The position numbers were made by a program, and so were the translations under genes. This document shows positions 34,544 through 44,133 of a stretch of 64,000 nt of DNA, in pieces. Each line of letters begins with the position of its first letter. Position 1 is the first letter of the stretch. Origin of the DNA: Pseudomonas sp. K2I15 (GTDB taxonomy: Bacteria > Pseudomonadota > Gammaproteobacteria > Pseudomonadales > Pseudomonadaceae); NCBI RefSeq assembly GCF_002204795.1, contig NZ_NIXO01000022.1, positions 1-64,000 of the forward strand, read 5' to 3'. A model generated the notes under the pieces. That model was not told where the DNA came from and did not search any database. It was given only the letters and a program-made list of their open reading frames with translations.

Positions 34544-35155
34544 ATGCCACACGCCGAAATTGTTGCTGCCAGCGCGCCGTCCTTGACGGCCGTACTGTTC
34601 GGGCTGAGTGGTTGCCTGGTGGATTTTGGTTCCCAGGCCCGCGCCGATTCCGCCCCCTCAAGCGACACCCCGGCCACCGTCGGCGCTCTGAAGATCCTGC
34701 GCAGCCTCGAAGAACAGCGCGTGCCTTGCGCGTGGCTGGACGAGTTACCCCTTTCGGTTTCCACGCCCCTCGCTGCCGTGCTGCCACGCTGGATCAAGGC
34801 CGCCAAGCCCTCGCCCACCCGCTGGCCCGCGCCCCACGCGTGCTGGCAGGCATTGATGGAACTGAATATCGAACGCCTGGAAGGCTGCGTATTGGTCAGC
34901 GGCGAGCCACGCCTGCTGCAATCGGGGCTTAACGCCGGGCTGTGGACCATCGGCCTGGCTTCCTGCGGCTCACTGTGCGGGCTTTCACCGGCGCAATGGC
35001 AGGCACTCAGCGAACAGGAGCGCGAACACAAGCGCGCCAAGGCGACGGTTGCGCTGTACGGGCTGGGGGTGCACTCGGTAATTGACCACCTCGGCGAGCT
35101 GCACACCTGCCTGGCCGACATCAGCCTGCGCCAGCTCAAAGGCGAGAAGCCCTGA
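34544..35155 (+). CDS. Degenerate phosphonatase-like HAD protein (probable pseudoenzyme)
   Basis: This 203-residue protein aligns with phosphonoacetaldehyde hydrolase (PhnX, about 270 residues). Its second half (PAPHACWQALMELNIERLE, GLNAGLWTIGLASCGS, GLSPAQWQALS, HSVIDHLGEL) follows PhnX closely. The catalytic sequence is gone: motif I FDxDGTxxD reads FGLSGCLVD, replacing the nucleophile Asp by Gly20 and the acid-base Asp by Ser22. Motif IV acids are lost in VSGEPRLLQ, and most of the cap domain with the Schiff-base Lys is deleted. It has a start, intact frame and normal codon use, so it is kept as a non-catalytic protein. It is divergent from mlaA. Function unknown. Confidence 0.75.
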   Translation: MPHAEIVAASAPSLTAVLFGLSGCLVDFGSQARADSAPSSDTPATVGALKILRSLEEQRVPCAWLDELPLSVSTPLAAVLPRWIKAAKPSPTRWPAPHACWQALMELNIERLEGCVLVSGEPRLLQSGLNAGLWTIGLASCGSLCGLSPAQWQALSEQEREHKRAKATVALYGLGVHSVIDHLGELHTCLADISLRQLKGEKP

Positions 35156-35265
35156 TCGAGATCATGCACAGTCGGCGCCAGTGGATTAATCTACAGGTCA
35201 GCCCGTAGACCTTTCACGGCGTGCCGCGGTCTATGCCAGTGCCTATCGATAAAAGGAAGAACGCC

Positions 35266-35532
35266 ATGCCTGCCCGCGAACAACTGCAAGAACAGGTCAA
35301 AATTTTGCGCGAGCAATTGGATCAGAATCCAGAAATGCCCCTCGAAAAGCGCGAAGAGCTGCAAACACTGATCGCTGAACTGGAAGTTCAGGAGCCGCTG
35401 GAAGGCGCCATTCAGGACCCAAGTATCGCCGATGGCGTAAACCTGGCAGTAGAACGCTTCGAACTGGACCACCCGGGCATCGCCGGGACCTTGCGCAATA
35501 TTGTGGTAACCCTGGGTAATATCGGGATCTGA
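35266..35532 (+). CDS. DUF4404-family small protein
   Basis: This 88-residue protein begins MPAREQLQEQVKILREQLDQNPEMPLEKREELQTLIAELEVQE, an amphipathic helical hairpin. A short C-terminal part (HPGIAGTLRNIVVTLGNIGI) follows, with a conserved hydrophobic end as in DUF4404. AAAAGGAAG lies eight bases before the ATG. Role unknown; the two-helix shape suggests self-association. It is followed by a REPIN. Confidence 0.8.
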   Translation: MPAREQLQEQVKILREQLDQNPEMPLEKREELQTLIAELEVQEPLEGAIQDPSIADGVNLAVERFELDHPGIAGTLRNIVVTLGNIGI

Positions 35533-35550
35533 TAGCCGAACACATACCCA

Positions 35551-35644
35551 ATGTGGGAGCGGGCTTGCTCGCGAATGCGGCCCGTCAGCTAATACATAGG
35601 CTGACTGATACACCGCTTTCGCGAGCAAGCCCGCTCCCACATTT
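35551..35644. repeat. REPIN (loop family A)
   Basis: Inverted REPs GTGGGAGCGGGCTTGCTCGC and complement enclose a loop with GTCAG near 35584 and CTGAC. It lies between the convergent DUF4404 and queF genes. The half elements at 32, 28417 and 30231 share this loop type. Confidence 0.92.
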
Positions 35645-35658
35645 ACTTTGTGTAAAGG

Positions 35659-36489
35659 CTACTGGCGAGCGAGACGCAGGTTCTGCAATTGCACATCTTC
35701 CGTGCTGCGATACGGGTTGATATCCAGCCCGCCCCGACGCACATACCGTGCATACACCGTCAGTTTCTGCGGCTTGAGCAGGCGCTGCAGGTCGAGAAAG
35801 ATCCGCTCCACGCACTGTTCATGGAAGTCTGAATGCTGGCGAAAGCTCACCAGGTATTCCAGCAGGCTGGCGTGATCCAGCGCCGCACCGCGGTACTCCA
35901 CCGCCACGCTGCCCCAATCGGGCTGGCTGGTCACCGGGCAGTTGGACTTGAGCAGATGACTGTGGACGCTCTCCTCCACCACACGCGACTCGTCGCAACG
36001 CAGCAGTTCCGGGCGCGGATGCTCGTAGTTGCTGACGGTAATGTCCAGGTCATCAATGCACACACCCGGCAACGCGACCACGCCTTCGGCTTCAACCTCG
36101 CCCAGGCTGCGGATACGCACGCCTACTGGCTTGCCGGCGGCTGCACTCAAGTCGGTGCGCAAGGTTGCCTCCAGGCTCTGCACATCGGCAAACGCGGTCT
36201 GGTTCAGCGAGTTGAGGTACAGCTTGAAGGATTTCGACTCGATGATGTTCGGCGAGTCGGCCGGGATGCTGAACTCACCGATGGCCACCACAGGCTTGCC
36301 GGACGGCAGCAGCCAGGACAATTCGAAGCAGTTCCAGAAGTCCACACCTTTATACGGCAGGGTCTCGGCGCTCAGGCCCAGCTCGGCCCACTTGGCGGCA
36401 CGGGGAATCGGGAACAGCAACGAAGGGGTGTAGGTGGAGATGTATTCACTGGACTTGCCCAGCGGCGAATGTTCGGCTGCGGGATGCAT
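35659..36489 (-). CDS. queF: NADPH-dependent 7-cyano-7-deazaguanine reductase QueF
   Basis: This 276-residue enzyme of the long (YqcD, two-domain) type reduces preQ0 to preQ1 in queuosine synthesis. The QueF motif ESKSFKLY (84-91) binds NADPH, the nucleophile Cys184 is in [13 protein letters not shown] and the acid is Asp191. [20 protein letters not shown] supplies the substrate-binding Glu and His. The ATG at 36489 is preceded by GGTTTCCGCC with only a weak site. Monocistronic. Confidence 0.96.
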   Translation of the reverse strand: MHPAAEHSPLGKSSEYISTYTPSLLFPIPRAAKWAELGLSAETLPYKGVDFWNCFELSWLLPSGKPVVAIGEFSIPADSPNIIESKSFKLYLNSLNQTAFADVQSLEATLRTDLSAAAGKPVGVRIRSLGEVEAEGVVALPGVCIDDLDITVSNYEHPRPELLRCDESRVVEESVHSHLLKSNCPVTSQPDWGSVAVEYRGAALDHASLLEYLVSFRQHSDFHEQCVERIFLDLQRLLKPQKLTVYARYVRRGGLDINPYRSTEDVQLQNLRLARQ

Positions 36490-36546
36490 GGCGGAAACCT
36501 GGCTAAATAAACGCCGCCATTCTACCCGCCTTTGCCCGTCAGTGGC

Positions 36547-37071
36547 TTACTGGCTGACAGTCAGCTTGCCGACCATGCCCGCCTGGTAGTGCCCGGGGAT
36601 GTTGCAGGCAAACTCCAGGCCGGCGGCCTTGGTGAAGGTCCAGGTCAGCTCGGCAGTCTTGCCCGGCTCTACCAGCACGCTGTTGGGGTCGTCGTGTTTC
36701 ATGCCTGCCATATCACCATGGCCCATTGCACTATGGTCCATTTTGCCCATGCCGGTCGCCGTCAGCATGCCGCTGGCCTGCATCTTGAGCATTTCCTTCT
36801 GATGCGCGGCGTGCATCGCCGCGTCGCCCAGGTTGAACTCGTGCAACAACTGGCCTTTGTTGACCAGCACAAAGCGCACGGTCTCGCCCGCTTTTACCTC
36901 GATTGCCTTGGGCGAAAAGGAAATGTCCTGCAGCACCACTTCCACGGTACGCGTGGCCTTGGCCGCGGGCGCTGCTTCACCGAAGGCGAAGGTTTCAGCC
37001 GGCGACGCCAGTACTGGAAAACTCAGCACCATCAGGCAGCCGGCCAACAACCAGGATTTACGCAAAAACAT
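36547..37071 (-). CDS. Periplasmic cupredoxin with Met/His-rich insert
   Basis: This 174-residue exported copper protein has a signal peptide at residues 1 to about 22 (ending VLA) and a plastocyanin-like fold. Type-1 ligands are His77 (LLHEFN), Cys156, His161 and Met166 (FACNIPGHYQAGM). Between them is an insert rich in Met and His (GKMDHSAMGHGDMAGMKH, about 109-126) that could bind extra Cu(I). The start MFLRK at 37071 has GGAG upstream. It is divergent from copRS across a cop-box-like dyad, so it is probably induced by copper and helps copper tolerance. Confidence 0.9.
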   Translation of the reverse strand: MFLRKSWLLAGCLMVLSFPVLASPAETFAFGEAAPAAKATRTVEVVLQDISFSPKAIEVKAGETVRFVLVNKGQLLHEFNLGDAAMHAAHQKEMLKMQASGMLTATGMGKMDHSAMGHGDMAGMKHDDPNSVLVEPGKTAELTWTFTKAAGLEFACNIPGHYQAGMVGKLTVSQ

Positions 37072-37148
37072 GGTCACACTCCAAAGGTTCGGAATCAGTC
37101 TGTGGGACACTTTACGAACGCGCCGCTGCCAACCAGCTGACGGCTAGA

Positions 37149-37162
37149 TTACAACTTTGTCA
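37149..37162. promoter_or_regulatory. cop-box-like dyad between the cupredoxin gene and copR
   Basis: TTACAA-CT-TTGTCA resembles the CusR/CopR site TGACAA-NN-TTGTCA with one mismatch, and lies inside a wider inverted repeat AGCTGAC (37135-37141) and GTCAGCT (37159-37165). It is placed to control both divergent units. Confidence 0.6.
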
Positions 37163-37227
37163 GCTTGAGCCTGCTGCCGGGAGCGCGCTGTATAAAGCCT
37201 GTGTTTACGTAACGCCATGAGCCGCCC

Positions 37228-37908
37228 ATGAAACTGCTGATCGTCGAAGACCAACCGAAAACCGGCCACTACTTGCGCCAGGGCCTGGCCGAGGCCGGGT
37301 TCAACACCGAACTGGTGGCCGACGGCACCAGCGGCCAACACCTCGCGCTGACCGGTGACTACGACCTGTTGATCCTCGATGTGATGCTGCCAGGCCGTGA
37401 TGGCTGGCAAATCCTCCAGGCCGTACGCAGCGCCGGGCTCGACATGCCGGTGCTATTCCTTACCGCGCGGGACGCCGTGGAAGACCGGGTGCATGGCCTG
37501 GAACTGGGCGCCGACGACTATCTGGTCAAGCCCTTCGCCTTTTCCGAATTGCTGGCTCGGGTGCGCAGCCTGTTGCGTCGTGGCAGCAGCCCGCCCCAGG
37601 AAACCAGCCTGCAACTGGCCGACCTGCGTCTGGACCTGATCCGCCGCCGGGTGGAGCGCGACGGCCAGCGCATCGACCTCACGGCCAAGGAATTCTCGCT
37701 GCTGGAACTGCTGCTGCGCCGCCAGGGCGAAGTGCTGCCCAAGTCGCTGATTGCCTCCCAGGTCTGGGACATGAACTTCGACAGCGACACCAACATCATC
37801 GAAGTCGCGATCCGCCGCCTGCGCCTGAAAGTCGATGACAACTTCCCCAACAAGCTGATCCATACCGTGCGCGGCATGGGCTACGTGCTTGAGGAGCGGT
37901 TCAGTTGA
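37228..37908 (+). CDS. copR: Copper-responsive response regulator CopR
   Basis: This 226-residue OmpR/PhoB-type regulator has a receiver with acidic residues in LIVEDQ, phospho-acceptor Asp51 ([14 protein letters not shown]) and Lys101 (YLVKPFAF), followed by a winged helix (about 130-224, [32 protein letters not shown]). Heavy-metal regulators of the CusR/CopR/IrlR type share this pattern. It overlaps copS by four bases and is divergent from the cupredoxin, its probable target. Confidence 0.9.
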   Translation: MKLLIVEDQPKTGHYLRQGLAEAGFNTELVADGTSGQHLALTGDYDLLILDVMLPGRDGWQILQAVRSAGLDMPVLFLTARDAVEDRVHGLELGADDYLVKPFAFSELLARVRSLLRRGSSPPQETSLQLADLRLDLIRRRVERDGQRIDLTAKEFSLLELLLRRQGEVLPKSLIASQVWDMNFDSDTNIIEVAIRRLRLKVDDNFPNKLIHTVRGMGYVLEERFS

Positions 37909-39260
37909 TCAAGCGCATTTCCCTGACCAGCCGCCTGGCACTGCTGTTTGCCGGCTGTACAGCGGTGGTCTCGCTGCTGGCGGGCGTGCTGTTCAACCAC
38001 GCCAGCGAGGCGCACTTTATCGAGCTGGACCAGCAGTTGCTCGACGGCAAGCTGGTGGCACTGCGCAGCACATTGCAAGGTGCCGACACACCCGAGCTAT
38101 TTGCCTTAAGAGAAACGAAGCTGCGCGAAGAACTCAATCGCCAGCCCGATCTGGCCCTGCGCATCACCGCCGGCGACCAGCGCTGGTTCGACGGCGCACC
38201 GGGCATCACCCTGCCCCAGGAGCCCGGCCTGCACAGCTTGCAGAACGCCGGAACCGATTACCGGGTGTACAACCAGCCCCTTGTGCCCGGCAACGTCGAT
38301 TCGCCACAACTGACGCTGATGCTCGACATCACCCACCACCAACACTTCCTGCAACGCATGCAGCACCTGATCTGGTTGACCGTCGGCCTTTCCGCCCTGG
38401 CCACCGCCCTGCTCGGTGCCTGGGCCGCCCGCAGCGGGTTGCGACCGCTGAGGCGCATGAGCGAAGTGGCTGGCAGCGTGTCCGCCCATTCCCTGACCCA
38501 GCGCCTGCCCCAGGACCAAATGCCCGCCGAGCTGGCGGAACTGGCCCAGTCCTTCAACGCGATGCTCGGGCGCCTGGACGATGCCTTCCAGCGGCTCTCG
38601 GCGTTCTCCGCCGACATAGCCCATGAACTGCGCACGCCGCTGTCGAATTTACTGACACACACCCAAGTCATCCTCACGCAGCCACGGGCGCTGGAGGACT
38701 ACCGCGAGGCCCTGCACAGCAATCTGGAAGAACTGCAATGGATGGCGCAGCTGGTCAACGACATGCTGTACCTGGCCAAGGCCGACCATGGGCTGCTGGT
38801 GCCCAAGCGCGAAACCCTGGTGTTGGCGGATGAAGTGGATGCATTGCTGGAGTTTTTCGCGCCGTTGGCGGAAGACGTCCAGGTGCGGCTGGTTCGGGAA
38901 GGTGGCGCTAACACGTCAGGTGACCGCAGCATGTTGCGCCGCGCTATTTCCAATCTGCTGGATAACGCGCTGCGGTTCACCCCGCCGGGTGGCGAAGTCA
39001 GTGTGCGGGTTGTCGAGGGCGGGCAAAGCGTGAGGTTGAGCGTGGAAAACACCGGGGAAGGCATTCCAGAGGGGTTGTTGCCGAGGTTGTTTGATCGGTT
39101 CTACCGGGCAGATCCGGCGCGGCATGAAGGGAGTAGCGAGCATGCGGGACTGGGACTGGCGATTACCCAGTCGATTGTGCGGGCCCATGGCGGGCGGATT
39201 TTCTGTGAGTCCGGGACGGGCTGGACGAGGTTTGTGATTGAGTTGCCGCAGGGGCATTGA
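37905..39260 (+). CDS. copS: Heavy-metal sensor histidine kinase CopS
   Basis: This 451-residue inner-membrane kinase has a first helix at about 11-30, a periplasmic sensor (31 to about 153), a second helix (about 154-175) and a HAMP linker. The dimerisation domain carries phospho-acceptor His240 ([16 protein letters not shown]), and the ATPase domain shows [14 protein letters not shown] and [11 protein letters not shown]. The arrangement and length fit the CusS/CopS family sensing periplasmic copper. It is translated with copR, and a REPIN follows the stop. Confidence 0.9.
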   Translation: MIKRISLTSRLALLFAGCTAVVSLLAGVLFNHASEAHFIELDQQLLDGKLVALRSTLQGADTPELFALRETKLREELNRQPDLALRITAGDQRWFDGAPGITLPQEPGLHSLQNAGTDYRVYNQPLVPGNVDSPQLTLMLDITHHQHFLQRMQHLIWLTVGLSALATALLGAWAARSGLRPLRRMSEVAGSVSAHSLTQRLPQDQMPAELAELAQSFNAMLGRLDDAFQRLSAFSADIAHELRTPLSNLLTHTQVILTQPRALEDYREALHSNLEELQWMAQLVNDMLYLAKADHGLLVPKRETLVLADEVDALLEFFAPLAEDVQVRLVREGGANTSGDRSMLRRAISNLLDNALRFTPPGGEVSVRVVEGGQSVRLSVENTGEGIPEGLLPRLFDRFYRADPARHEGSSEHAGLGLAITQSIVRAHGGRIFCESGTGWTRFVIELPQGH

Positions 39261-39277
39261 TGCAAGCTCTACCGGCC

Positions 39278-39370
39278 CTTTCGCGAGCAAGCCCGCTCCC
39301 ACATTTCGATCGCATTCGTCCTGAATGCACTCGGTCAAAATGTGGGAGCGGGCTTGCTCGCGAAGGCGGC
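39278..39370. repeat. REPIN (loop family B)
   Basis: REPs CGCGAGCAAGCCCGCTCCCA and its complement enclose ATTTCGATCGCATTCGTCCTG, related to the loops at 48832 and 57559. It lies between convergent copS and lolE. Confidence 0.92.
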
Positions 39371-39378
39371 CTTAAGAA

Positions 39379-40623
39379 CTACGAATATCTCAGTGCATGC
39401 GCCGGCTCAATCTTCGCCGCGCGATACGCCGGGTAAATCGTCGCCAAAAAACTCAACACAAACCCCGCCGAGCAAATCAGCAACACATCCCCACCCTGCA
39501 ACTCCGAAGGCAGGTTGCTGACGAAATACACGTCCGAACTGAAGATATGCTGCCCGGTCACCCGCTCCAGCCAACCCACCAGTTCACTGACGTTCAGCGC
39601 CGCGATCACGCCGAGGATGCCGCCGATCAAGGTACCGACGATCCCGATCACCGTGCCCTGCACCATGAAGATCGCCATGATCTGCCGTGGCGTGGCGCCG
39701 ATGGTGCGCAGGATCGCAATGTCGGCGCCCTTGTCGTTCACCACCATGATCAAGGTCGCGATGATGTTGAACGCCGCCACGGCAACGATCATCAGCAACA
39801 GCAGGCCAATCATGGTTTTTTCCATCTTCATCGCGCTGAACAGGCTGCCCTGGGTGTGGGTCCAGTCGTCCGCCTTGTAGTCAGCCCCAAGGCTGGCAGC
39901 GATATCCGCCGACACCTTGGGCGCCGCGTACAGGTCCTTCACCGCCAGGCGCACGCTTTGCACCTGGTTCGGATCCCAATGCTGTATCTCGGCGGCATCG
40001 GCCATGTGGATCAAGGCCATCGAGCCATCCAGTTCAGCCCCCACCTTGAACACGCCAACCACGTTCAAACGCTGCATGCGCGGGGTGATACCGCCGGGTG
40101 CGCTGCTGATTTCCGGCACGATCAGGGTCAGCTTGTCGCCAACGTTCAGACGGAAGCGCCTGGCCGTGATTTCGCCGATCACCACACCGAACTCACCCGG
40201 CTTCAGGTCTTCCAGATGGCCCTGGACGATATGCTGGGCAACAATCGACACCTTGCCTTCCTGGGCCGGGTCCACACCGCTGATCTGGATCGGCTGCATC
40301 GCGCCCTTGTAGGACAGCATGCCGTCCATCTCGGTGAACGGCACGGCGGCGGTCACTTCAGGGTTCTTCATCGCAGCGGCGGCCACCGGCTGCCAGTCGC
40401 TGATCGGCTTTACGCCAACGATGGTCGCGTGGGGCACCATGCCGAGGATGCGTGAGCTCATTTCCCGCTGGAAGCCGTTCATCACCGACAACACCACGAT
40501 CATCGCCAGCACGCCCAGGGCGAGGCCGATCATCGAGGTCATCGAGATAAACGAAACAAAACGGTTGCGGCGCTTGGCGCGGGTATAGCGCGTGCCGATG
40601 AAAATCGATAACGGTCTGAACAT
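39379..40623 (-). CDS. lolE: Lipoprotein-releasing ABC permease LolE (LolC/E family)
   Basis: This 414-residue inner-membrane protein is part of the LolCDE complex that extracts outer-membrane lipoproteins. It has a first helix in [28 protein letters not shown], a large periplasmic domain (about 50-265), and three C-terminal helices (FtsX domain) around NIIATLIMVVNDKGADIAILRTIGAT. It is the third gene of lolC-lolD-lolE and closely resembles the first. LolC and LolE names are assigned by order. A terminator-like hairpin lies in the 58 bases before it. Confidence 0.92.
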   Translation of the reverse strand: MFRPLSIFIGTRYTRAKRRNRFVSFISMTSMIGLALGVLAMIVVLSVMNGFQREMSSRILGMVPHATIVGVKPISDWQPVAAAAMKNPEVTAAVPFTEMDGMLSYKGAMQPIQISGVDPAQEGKVSIVAQHIVQGHLEDLKPGEFGVVIGEITARRFRLNVGDKLTLIVPEISSAPGGITPRMQRLNVVGVFKVGAELDGSMALIHMADAAEIQHWDPNQVQSVRLAVKDLYAAPKVSADIAASLGADYKADDWTHTQGSLFSAMKMEKTMIGLLLLMIVAVAAFNIIATLIMVVNDKGADIAILRTIGATPRQIMAIFMVQGTVIGIVGTLIGGILGVIAALNVSELVGWLERVTGQHIFSSDVYFVSNLPSELQGGDVLLICSAGFVLSFLATIYPAYRAAKIEPAHALRYS

Positions 40624-40640
40624 TCGCGGGCACCGTTGAA

Positions 40641-40673
40641 AAAATAGAAAACCCGGCGTCAGGCGCCGGGCTT
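40641..40673 (-). terminator. Terminator-like hairpin between lolD and lolE
   Basis: On the minus strand CCCGGCG pairs with CGCCGGG around CCTGA and is followed by TTTTCTATTTTTTC. It may reduce read-through from lolCD into lolE. Confidence 0.65.
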
Positions 40674-40681
40674 GAAACAGG

Positions 40682-41365
40682 TCAGATGGCGACCAGATGA
40701 CCTTCCTGCAGATGCAGCACGCGGTCCATCTGACGGGCCATGCTCATGTCATGGGTCACCACCAAAAACGCGGTGCGCATCTGGGTGCTCAGTTCCAGCA
40801 TCAAGTCCTTGATGCCCTGCGCGGTGTGGGAGTCGAGGTTGCCGGTGGGCTCGTCGAGCATCACCAGGCCCGGGTTGTTGACCAGGGCGCGGGCAATCGC
40901 CACACGCTGGCGCTCGCCGCCGGACAATTCAGCCGGTTTGTGCTCCAGGCGATGGCCCAGGCCGACGCGCTCCAGCAACGCCTTGGCACGCTGACGCGCT
41001 TCCGGGATCGCCGTCTTGCCGATCAACAGCGGCATGCAGACGTTTTCCAGGGCGGTAAACTCAGGCAGCAAGTGGTGGAACTGGTACACAAAGCCCAGCG
41101 AACGGTTGCGCAGCTGGCCACGGGCCTTCTCGCCCAGGGCCGACAGTTCTTCGCCGGCCAGCCACACGCTGCCCTGGGACGGCGTATCAAGGCCGCCCAA
41201 CAGGTTGAGCAAGGTACTTTTGCCGGAACCGGAACTGCCGACGATCGCCACGCGCTCGCCCGGGTGCAGCTCCAACTGCAGGTTGGACAGCACCACCACG
41301 GATTCCGGGCCTTCCTCGTAGGATTTGCCCAGGTTGCGGCAGCTCAGGATTGCTTTTTCACTCAT
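40682..41365 (-). CDS. lolD: Lipoprotein-releasing ABC ATPase LolD
   Basis: This 227-residue ATPase of the LolCDE complex has Walker [11 protein letters not shown], the LolD motif [18 protein letters not shown], the signature [19 protein letters not shown] and Walker [13 protein letters not shown]. The ATG at 41365 ([11 protein letters not shown]) matches the family length. An alternative at 41380 would overlap lolC by eight bases and has a slightly better upstream AGG, so the start is not fully settled. Confidence 0.94.
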   Translation of the reverse strand: MSEKAILSCRNLGKSYEEGPESVVVLSNLQLELHPGERVAIVGSSGSGKSTLLNLLGGLDTPSQGSVWLAGEELSALGEKARGQLRNRSLGFVYQFHHLLPEFTALENVCMPLLIGKTAIPEARQRAKALLERVGLGHRLEHKPAELSGGERQRVAIARALVNNPGLVMLDEPTGNLDSHTAQGIKDLMLELSTQMRTAFLVVTHDMSMARQMDRVLHLQEGHLVAI

Positions 41366-41372
41366 GCCCGAT

Positions 41373-42623
41373 TCACTCATAACGTAAAGCCTGCGCCGGC
41401 TGGGTACGTGCCGCGCGCCAGGCTGGATACAGGGTGGCAAGAAAACTCAGGACCAACGCAGCGGCGCCGACCATCAACACGTCCTGGCTCTGCACCTGGG
41501 ACGGCAAGTAGTCGATGAAGTAGACGTCGGAGTTGAGGAACTTGTGGCCGATCAACACTTCCAGCCCGGCGATCGCCGCACTCACGTTCAGCGCGGCGAG
41601 AATCCCCACCACGGTGCCGATCAAGGTGCCGACCACGCCAATCACCGTGCCCTGCACCATGAAGATCGCCATGATCTGCCCCGGCGTGGCGCCAAGGGTA
41701 CGCAAGATCGCGATATCGCCCTTCTTGTCGTTCACCACCATCACCAGCGTGGAGATGATGTTGAAGGCGGCCACGGCGACGATCAGCAGCAACAGCAGGC
41801 CGATCATGGCTTTTTCCATGCGGATGGCCTGGTACAGGTTGCCGTGGGTACGGGTCCAGTCGCGAGCGTAGTACTGGTTTTCACCCAGGTGCTGGGCGAT
41901 TTCCCACGAGGTACGCGGCGCGTCGAACAGGTCGTTGAATTTGAGGCGCAGGCCCTGCACTTGATCCGGCTTCCAGCGATGCAGGCGGGCAAGGTCGGTC
42001 AGGTTGGTCAAACCCAGGTAGCCATCGATCTCACCGGCGCCGACATGAAAGATGCCGACCACGGTGAAACGCTTCATGCGCGGGAACATGCCGGCCGGGG
42101 TCACGGTGACTTCCGGCGCGACGAAGGTCAGCTTGTCGCCGATGCCCACGCCCAGCTTGGCCGCCGCCTTGTCGCCAATAACGATGCCAAAGCTGCCGGG
42201 CGACAAGTCGTCCAGTTTGCCCTGCTGCATGAAGTTATCGATGATCGAGACGTTGCGTTCCTGCGCCGGGTCGATGGCATTGAGCAGGACTTTCTGCACC
42301 TTGCCGTCGTTGGTCAACAGGCCCTGCATCTGCGTAAACGGCGCAACCGCCAGCACTTTGGGGTTCTGCTTGACCTTGGCGGCCAGGCTTTGCCAGTCGC
42401 TGATGGGTTCACCAGACTCGATGGTCGCGTGGGGCACCATGCCCAGCACGCGCGTGCGCATCTCATGATCGAAGCCGTTCATCACCGACAGCACCACGAT
42501 CATCACGACAACGCCAAGGGCGAGCCCGATCATCGAGGTCAAGGAAATGAACGACACAAAATGATTGCGACGTTTTGCACGGGTATAACGCGTGCCAATA
42601 AATACGAAGAGAGGTCTGAACAT
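41373..42623 (-). CDS. lolC: Lipoprotein-releasing ABC permease LolC
   Basis: This 416-residue inner-membrane protein starts [37 protein letters not shown], with the typical first helix, a large periplasmic domain and three C-terminal FtsX helices ([31 protein letters not shown]). It is the first gene of the lol operon. Near-identity in many segments with the 39379-40623 protein shows duplication of the permease gene. A divergent PilZ gene starts 95 bases upstream. Confidence 0.93.
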   Translation of the reverse strand: MFRPLFVFIGTRYTRAKRRNHFVSFISLTSMIGLALGVVVMIVVLSVMNGFDHEMRTRVLGMVPHATIESGEPISDWQSLAAKVKQNPKVLAVAPFTQMQGLLTNDGKVQKVLLNAIDPAQERNVSIIDNFMQQGKLDDLSPGSFGIVIGDKAAAKLGVGIGDKLTFVAPEVTVTPAGMFPRMKRFTVVGIFHVGAGEIDGYLGLTNLTDLARLHRWKPDQVQGLRLKFNDLFDAPRTSWEIAQHLGENQYYARDWTRTHGNLYQAIRMEKAMIGLLLLLIVAVAAFNIISTLVMVVNDKKGDIAILRTLGATPGQIMAIFMVQGTVIGVVGTLIGTVVGILAALNVSAAIAGLEVLIGHKFLNSDVYFIDYLPSQVQSQDVLMVGAAALVLSFLATLYPAWRAARTQPAQALRYE

Positions 42624-42717
42624 GTCGGGGCTTGTTCGGAGGAAAAGAAGACGTCCTTGTGGCGGGGTCAGGTAAGCAGCTTTACACTCAGACCATCACC
42701 GCTGCCTTGGGTTCGCC

Positions 42718-43302
42718 ATGTCGACATTAGATGAAGAAGATCGCCGCGAATACTACCGTATCGAGGACATGATCGCACTGGAAATTACCCCACTGTCGGG
42801 CCCGGAAGCGCTGAGCAAGGAAGTGTTGCTGGATGATTCGCCGCTGTTCAATCTGCTCAGCGAGTTGCACCTGAGTGAATTCGAATCCCAGCACCTGCTG
42901 CGCCAGATCGGCGAGCGGGATCGCACCCTGGCCGCCTTCCTCAAAGTGCAGAACAAACGCATGGATTTGCTCAGCCAGATCATGGCGCAAAGCCTGCTGG
43001 GCGAGATCGGTACGCCGCAGCCCGTGGTCATCTCCGAAGGCGGCATCGAATTCCTGAACCCCACGGCGATCCAGCCCGACAGCCAGCTGGCGGTCAAGCT
43101 GGTGCTGATGCCGCAAGCGCTCGGCCTGTTGCTGCGGGCCAAGGTCACCCATTGCGATGCCAAGACCGGCGGCTTTGAAATCGGCACGGAATTCGAAGCC
43201 ATGACCGATGCCCAACGCCAGCTACTGGCACGCTATATCTTGCAAAAGCAGGCCCAGGAACGGCGCCTGGCGCGGGAAAAAAGCGACGAGTCCGACACCT
43301 GA
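42718..43302 (+). CDS. PilZ-domain protein, partly degenerate c-di-GMP motif
   Basis: This 194-residue cytoplasmic protein has an N-terminal RREYYRIED (the RxxxR part of the PilZ motif), a helical insert (about 40-95), and then VVISEGGIEFLNP. There the second motif (D/N-x-S-x-x-G) keeps Ser and Gly but has Val instead of Asp or Asn. TGGFEIGTEFEAM closes the barrel. Weak or altered c-di-GMP binding is possible. It is divergent from lolC and upstream of the glycerophosphodiesterase gene, as I recall for other pseudomonads. Function unknown. Confidence 0.8.
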   Translation: MSTLDEEDRREYYRIEDMIALEITPLSGPEALSKEVLLDDSPLFNLLSELHLSEFESQHLLRQIGERDRTLAAFLKVQNKRMDLLSQIMAQSLLGEIGTPQPVVISEGGIEFLNPTAIQPDSQLAVKLVLMPQALGLLLRAKVTHCDAKTGGFEIGTEFEAMTDAQRQLLARYILQKQAQERRLAREKSDESDT

Positions 43303-43368
43303 ATACGAACATTGAATGGCGCGTCGCGTCATCCATCCAGCCAGGAACCCTGGCGTAAAGGAGCAACT

Positions 43369-44091
43369 GTGACCCTGATTTACGGCCACCGCGGTGCCAA
43401 AGGCGAAGCACCGGAAAACACCCTGACCAGCTTCCAGGAATGCCTCAAGCACGGCGTGCGCCGTTGCGAACTGGATTTGCACCTGTCCATGGACGGCGAG
43501 TTGATGGTCATTCATGACCCAACCCTCAAGCGCACCACCGACCGGCGCGGCAAGGTCGTCGAGTATTCAGCCGCCGACCTGGTCAAGATGGACGCACGCA
43601 AAGGCGGCCCAGGCTGGGTCAAACCCTGCCCTATCCCGCGCCTGGAAGAACTGTTCGAACAGTGCGACTTCGATCACTGGCAACTGGAAGTCAAAAGCGC
43701 GTCGCGCACCCGTGCAGCAACCACCGTACTGGCCATCCGTGAAATGGCTCAGCGTTTCGGGCTGATGGACAAGGTCACCGTGACCTCAAGCTCCCGGGAA
43801 GTGTTGAAAGCAGCGCTGGACCTCACCCCGGACCTGTCCCGTGGGCTGGTAGCCGAATACGCCTGGCTAGACCCGTTGAAGGTCGCGGCCAACTATGGCT
43901 GTGAGATTCTGGCGTTGAACTGGACGTTGTGCACCCCCGAGCGGCTGGAAAAAGCCCAGCGCCAGGGTTTGCACGTGTCGGTGTGGACAGTCAACGAACC
44001 CGCGCTGATGCGCAGGCTCGCCGACTTCGGCGTAGATAGCCTGATTACAGACTTTCCCGGTTTGGCCACTGCCACCCTCGGGAATTACTGA
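43369..44091 (+). CDS. Glycerophosphodiester phosphodiesterase (cytosolic UgpQ type)
   Basis: This protein of about 240 residues has no signal peptide. It shows GHRGAKGEAPENTLTSF (catalytic His and Arg, Glu), CELDLHLSMDGELMVIHDPTLKRTT (metal-binding Glu/Asp and second His) and WTVNEPALMRRLADFGVDSLITDFP at the C-terminus. It hydrolyses glycerophosphodiesters to glycerol-3-phosphate and an alcohol. The start is GTG at 43369, since AAAGGAG stands six bases upstream; an in-frame start at 43312 lacks one. The same-direction PilZ gene ends 66 bases before. Confidence 0.92.
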   Translation: MTLIYGHRGAKGEAPENTLTSFQECLKHGVRRCELDLHLSMDGELMVIHDPTLKRTTDRRGKVVEYSAADLVKMDARKGGPGWVKPCPIPRLEELFEQCDFDHWQLEVKSASRTRAATTVLAIREMAQRFGLMDKVTVTSSSREVLKAALDLTPDLSRGLVAEYAWLDPLKVAANYGCEILALNWTLCTPERLEKAQRQGLHVSVWTVNEPALMRRLADFGVDSLITDFPGLATATLGNY

Positions 44092-44133
44092 AATCGGTCT
44101 CCCCGGCCGGCTCAGGCCACCGGCCGGAGCCGC

